A stretch of DNA of 64,000 nt from Bathynomus jamesi. Its lineage: Eukaryota > Arthropoda > Malacostraca > Isopoda > Cirolanidae. Location: NCBI GenBank assembly GCA_023014485.1, contig JAJOZX010012075.1, positions 39,227-103,226 on the forward strand, read 5' to 3'. Below, in pieces: positions 58,703 through 64,000 of this stretch (position 1 is its first letter; each line of letters opens with the position of its first letter). Below the pieces are notes generated by a model. It made no database searches and was not told the DNA's origin. It saw only the letters and a list, made by a program, of their open reading frames with translations. A program made the translations under genes and the position numbers.

Positions 58703-59096
58703 TTTGACCTAGGTTGTTGGGAAGCATTGCCGCATGGAGCTTTAATTTTTCTGCCTTGAAATTGGACAAAAGCACCAGTTCCGGGGTCCCTTGAATCATG
58801 TTTTGCACTATAACGTTTTATCTAAACAAGATAGAGCAACAAAATAGGCACCAAATTAAAGTGTTTTTAATCCTCTTTCTAACTTATACAATTATGATAG
58901 TCTTCGAACAAGAAATGGTACACATTGGTACATACAAAGATTTTAGAAATATCACAAAATTCGTTTTCTCACACTCAAGGCAGACAAGGCGCCTTATTCA
59001 TGACACAAATTTGAGATTAACATTTTGTCACAAGTCTAATCGATCAAGAAGTGAAAGCATTACATGATGATTAATTTCATAATGACATTTACACAG

Positions 59097-59606
59097 TCAG
59101 TTGTTGAGAGTGTGTTTCTTGAAGCTGTCAAAGCGGCGTCTGTTGAACTCCACAGCTTGAAGGAGATAGTCCCTTTGCTTGGCATCTGTTGTTATGACAT
59201 TTGCAAAGTCGCTCATCATCTTGACACCACGTTCAGCAATGTCATTCACCGCTTTCAGATTCTTAACATAGTCCAACGCTTTTCTGTAGTCCTCATTCTG
59301 TGGCCAAGACGTGACAGGTTCCAGAAGCCACTCGGATCCAATGTTCAGTGTGTCCAGCAGGAAATGTGATTCTGGCCAATGAGATCAACCAGTGTGGTCT
59401 TAGCTGTGACTTCTGGAATAGAGGCTTTCCTGTTCTGAAGCTGTCTGGCTTCTCAGTGGCATGTAACTGGGCAGCAATGTCGTGCTTCAATGTGTCACTC
59501 AATTACTGCTGAACAGGGCAAATGGCACGACTTCCTGCTCAGGTACCATTTGTTCCATCTTATAAGTACGCATCAGCACAAGCTCTTCAGTTTTCTTGTA
59601 CTTCAT
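59097..59606 (-). pseudogene. 173-aa ORF, R12, frameshifted
   Basis: At least seven small indels occur between 59374 and 59590 (CTGGCCAATG, GACTTCTGG, AATTACTGC, GCTCAGG, GTTCCATC, TATAAGTACG, CAGCACAAGC). The C-terminal half is readable. Confidence 0.75.
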
Positions 59607-59645
59607 GTTTCTTAGAAAGTAAAATTATGTTTCCTCTTAAAATGA

Positions 59646-59766
<121 letters not shown>

Positions 59767-59843
59767 GCAGTACTGAAGTAACTGTACTCAAGTAATATTT
59801 TTCAGCATCCACTTTCTAGAAAGTAAAATTATTTTAAAATAAT

Positions 59844-59978
59844 TGTACTTTAACTTGTACTTTAACTTACTTTAACTTAACTACTTTAACTTACTTTAAC
59901 TTACTTTATCTTACTTTAACTTACTTAACTTACTTTAACTTACTTTAACTTAACTTACTTTTACTTACTTTAACTTAC
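59844..59978. repeat. ACTTTA-type minisatellite, R13
   Basis: The tract is full length. Confidence 0.85.
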
Positions 59979-59982
59979 ATTT

Positions 59983-60128
59983 TTACCGATATCTTTTCAC
60001 AAACGTTTGGGAAATTCTGGTCATGTCTGTTTGTAGAGATCCTATATCTTCTGGGTTTCTTATTTTTCTAGTGATCTTTGTGTCATCTGCAAAGGGATGT
60101 TACTGTGCTGTCTCTGGTAACGTCTGGT
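59983..60128 (-). pseudogene. LINE reverse-transcriptase fragment, R13
   Basis: One extra G near 60097 (AAAGGGATG) shifts the frame at FADD. Confidence 0.65.
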
Positions 60129-60472
60129 CAGGGCCCGTTTCTAGCCATTAGGGGGAATTTGAGGCCCCACCCCCTCCATCCACCAACTCACGCCTTACTA
60201 CATCACCTCAGCACACACATACAAAAAAATGGCTGTGTTAATAGAAAACAATTATGAAACATTTTAATGAAAAATTTATGTCCAAAACAACAAATATGTA
60301 CTTTCAGAAGACAAACAGAAAAAATAACTCTTCATGAGATTCCTCAAAATTAGCTTATACATTATTTACTGTGGAATAAATGACACAGAACTATGTATAA
60401 AAAAATAATGCAATTATCAACTACCAAACAATTACTAACTCTACGATACAATCGTGTAATAATAGCTAACAG

Positions 60473-62638
60473 TTATACAGAACAGTTTGTATCGTCAAAA
60501 TTTTTGCCTCCTAGATTTTTCTGGGCGAAATTATCAATAACATCATCATATGAAATCTCCCTGCCAACGTCCTGGTGATGCTTATGATGCCAAGGGCACT
60601 GAGGCGATCCTGTCCCATTGATGATCTGAGGTATTTCTTGATTAGCTTCATCTTAGAGAAGCTCCTCTCGGCTGACGCTACTGTCACAGGTAGAGCGCAG
60701 GCAATTCTTATGCAACTCAGAGATTGGAGTATAGTTCCTCCAGTTGCTTCTGATAAATAAAGGAGAGAAGCTCCAATGCAGTCATGTTGTGTGAAGGTAA
60801 AGTCGGCAAGTTCTTAATTTCGAGGGCCAGTTCTCTTCCATCAATGTCAGAGTCAGCTCCAGAGCTCAGTATCTTAGAGAGCTTTTCACACTTGCAGGAC
60901 AAGTTTCTTGTTAATTGTGGTGAAGTTTAGGAGAACCCCAAATATGTCCCTCACATCATCTAATGTTTTGAATCTCTCATTTATTGACCCCATGGTACAA
61001 TCCACCACCACATTGAAAAATTTGACTTCCAGCCTCTTTAAGGCTTCTGTAAATGGTTCGTCAGGAGCTTCGTAAGCAAAGTGCTTTTTTGTGGATCTGA
61101 GCCTCTTCTCCTTCAGCACAGCCTCCACATTCATTTCCTCACATATGTCCCTAGCTACGACTTGTGCTGCAAAAAAACCTGTGTTTCTGTAGCTGGTGAG
61201 TGAGTCTTTTGTTTTTTGTGAGGAGGTTGACTGCCACATCAAAATGCATTGTAGGAGACTGCAGAAGTTTGCTCACATGGTTAACTGCATGAAGAATGTC
61301 ATACCATACTACTGTGCAAATCTGAAAGCGATAAGACCCTACCTCCTCTGCAAGTGCTTGTGCTTCAGTCCTGGCTATGGCATCTGTGGCATTGTTTCTG
61401 ACTTCCAACAGGGCCTCTCTGATGTTGTGGCTCTGGTATCGTACAGCCTCAATGCTCTTAAGCCGGCTCTCCACCTGGTTTCACTCCAAGACTTGAGTGT
61501 TATGTTCACGTGCTTCTTTAGGATTGTCCATCTCTGTGTAGCTGCTGCAAAAAGGTTGTAATTTTTGTACGTTGCCAAAGAAGCTGATTGCATCTGTGGA
61601 AGCTTTAGCTGCATCAGCCACTACAAGATTCAGAGTGTGAGCCCCACATGGAACATAGAGTGCACGACAGTTCTTCTCTAATAACCTTGCCTGAACACTT
61701 TTGTTCTTGCCCTTCATGTTCGCTCCGTTGTCTTATGACTGTCCTCTGCAGTCATCAAGTGAATATTCAGTTCATCTAGTCTCTTCAGAATCAGAACTGA
61801 TAAACCCAGGCCTGTACTTTCTGAAGCCTCAAGAAAGCCCAAGAAGAATTCTTTTATTTCTGGTACTTCACCCATTTTAACAGTTCTGATAATAATCGAC
61901 ATCTGTTCTTGGTGGCTTATGTCTGAAGTGCAGTCTAAAATGAGTGAGTAATATTTAGCTTGTTTATTTCTGCAATAATGGCATCCAAGATCTTCCCATT
62001 AATGGACCCAATGAGCTCATTTTGAATGATGTTTCCTAGGTAACTTGAATGACTATATTGGCCACTTTCGACTCTGCTGATGTGTTGTTTCATCACTTGA
62101 TCAAATTTGGCAAGCAGCTCAACCTCCTTCAAGAAGTTGCCATTGTCTCGATTGTACAATGTAGAGGAAGACCCCCTGAAAGCAAGGTTTTTCTCTGCCA
62201 GTGATTGGATTATACTTACAAGACGTGTGAGAACATCTCGCCAGCGTCTTCGCTCTACCTCCATTAATGACATTTCAGTTTGGTCAATGGTCCTCCAGTT
62301 TTTAGCCGCAGTTCCAGATCCTCCCATGTTGCCATGTTATCTGCATGTTCTGAACTATTTTCATGGCCTTTCAGAAGCGAACCAACGTTTATCCAATCTG
62401 AAAGTCCATCCGTAATTAGTTTGTACGACTTCCTTGAAAACAACTTGCAGCAGAAGCAATAAAGAGCATCATTCCTTCTAGAGTACATCAGCCAGCTTCG
62501 CTTTATTTTTTCCCCATTAATTAATGTTCTGTACATGTAATGGTAGCCCTGTTCAAAAATCAACTTTTTCTTATTTTCATAGGTTTCTGTACTTTTTCCC
62601 ATGCTTTTTTGACCTGAAAAGGCCGAAAATAAAACCAT
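60473..62638 (-). pseudogene. hAT transposase R13, frameshifted
   Basis: Breaks: TAA at 61733-61735 (YDNGAN), TGA at 60717-60719, and indels near 60574, 60711, 60904, 61216, 61471, 61560, 61759, 61963, 62295, 62610 and 62632. Longest open pieces are 62327-61935, 61242-60886 and 61474-61151. Confidence 0.85.
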
Positions 62639-63027
62639 TTTGACCTAGGTTGTTGGAAGCATTGCCGCATGGAGCTTTAATTTTCTGCCTTGAAATTGGA
62701 CAAAAGCACCAGTTCCGGGGTCCCTTGAATCATGTTTTGCACTATAACGTTTTATCTAAACAAGATAGAGCAACAAAATAGGCACCAAATTAAAGTGTTT
62801 TTTAATCCTCTTTCTAACTTATACATTATGATAGTCTTCGAACAAGAAATGGTACATTGGTACATACAAAGATTTTAGAAATATCACAAAATTCGTTTCT
62901 CACACTCAAGGCAGACAAGGCGCCTTATTCATGACACAAATTTGAGATTAACATTTTGTCACAAGTCTAATCGATCAAGAAGTGAAAGCATTACATGATG
63001 ATTAATTTCATAATGACATTTACACAG

Positions 63028-63546
63028 TCAGTTGTTGAGAGTGTGTTTCTTGAAGCTGTCAAAGCGGCGTCTGTTGAACTCCACAGCTTGAAGAGATAGT
63101 CCCTTTGCTTGGCATCTGTTGTTATGACATTTGCAAAGTCGCTCATCATCTTGACACCACGTTCAGCAATGTCATTCACCGCTTTCAGATTCTTAACATA
63201 GTCCAACGCTTTTCTGTAGTCCTCATTCTGTGGCCAAGACGTGACAGGTTCCAGAAGCCACTCGGATCCAATGTTCAGTGTGTCCAGCAGGAAATGTGAT
63301 TCTGGGCCAATGAGATCAACCAGTGTGGTCTTAGCTGGACTCTCTGGAATAGAGGCTTTCCTGTTCTGAAGCTGTCTGGCTTCTCAGTGGCATGTAACTG
63401 GGCAGCAATGTCGGCTTCAATGTGTCACTCAATCTACTGCTGAACAGGGCAAATGGCACGACTTCCTGCGTCAGGTACCATTTGTGGTTTTCCATCTTAT
63501 TAAGTACTGCATCGCAAGCTCTGGGTCAGTTTTTCTTGTACTTCAT
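63028..63546 (-). pseudogene. 173-aa ORF, R13, frameshifted
   Basis: Single-base losses are seen near 63092, 63338, 63413 and 63513, with an extra T near 63531. Confidence 0.75.
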
Positions 63547-63580
63547 GTTCTAGAAAGTAAAATTAATGTTCTCTATAAAA

Positions 63581-64000
<420 letters not shown>

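Overview
The window is eukaryotic, repeat-dominated DNA, most likely from an aquatic invertebrate animal. The support is ZMYM-like hAT transposase, a BEL/Pao retroelement, a LINE reverse-transcriptase remnant, a tRNA-derived repeat and long (TA)n(GA)n microsatellites. A crustacean is my guess at low confidence; nothing in the sequence fixes the taxon. No host housekeeping gene, rRNA, CRISPR array or prokaryotic signal is visible.

The whole window is one head-to-tail tandem array of a composite unit of about 3.83-3.95 kb. There are twelve complete units and two partial ones, called R1-R14 here and counted from a fixed anchor (GTGCAGTACTGAAG or its variant). Read along the + strand, each unit holds a 20-bp direct repeat, an ACTTTA minisatellite of about 130 bp, an antisense LINE reverse-transcriptase fragment with the FADD box, a CAGGGCCG hAT-like terminus, a hAT transposase on the - strand (C-terminus first), a separate 173-aa ORF on the - strand with an AERGVK motif, and a (TA)n(GA)n microsatellite. 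R11 carries the only copy of the hAT body that is open throughout (642 codons, 52845-54773). In all eleven units that keep the region (R3-R13) the dimerisation domain is cut by the same in-frame TGA.

Three later events decorate the array. (1) A 3,036-bp DNA transposon, called X here, has TIRs TAGGGTGTGTC and a 9-bp TSD. It entered one hAT copy and was then duplicated with its host unit, so two near-identical copies lie 6,829 bp apart (1-2959 and 6753-9788). (2) A BEL/Pao LTR element (14634-22403, 5-bp TSD) interrupts the hAT of R3. Its LTRs are nearly identical but its interior is chimeric: the 3' half of pol, two extra integrase-region fragments and several minisatellites. An 832-bp TIR element with a CGGBP1/BED-like zinc-finger remnant sits inside its 5' LTR. 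(3) A tRNA-derived repeat lies in the R3 microsatellite as two copies on the - strand followed by one on the + strand (23821-24633).

Units R4-R7 and R13 contain many isolated single-base indels while R10-R12 are much cleaner. Part of the apparent gene decay is therefore probably consensus error in a collapsed or poorly polished tandem repeat. Diagnostic variants alternate between neighbouring units across R4-R11, which suggests a dimeric higher-order repeat. I see no coherent new biochemical system. What stands out is the amplified multi-transposon composite and the X transposase family.
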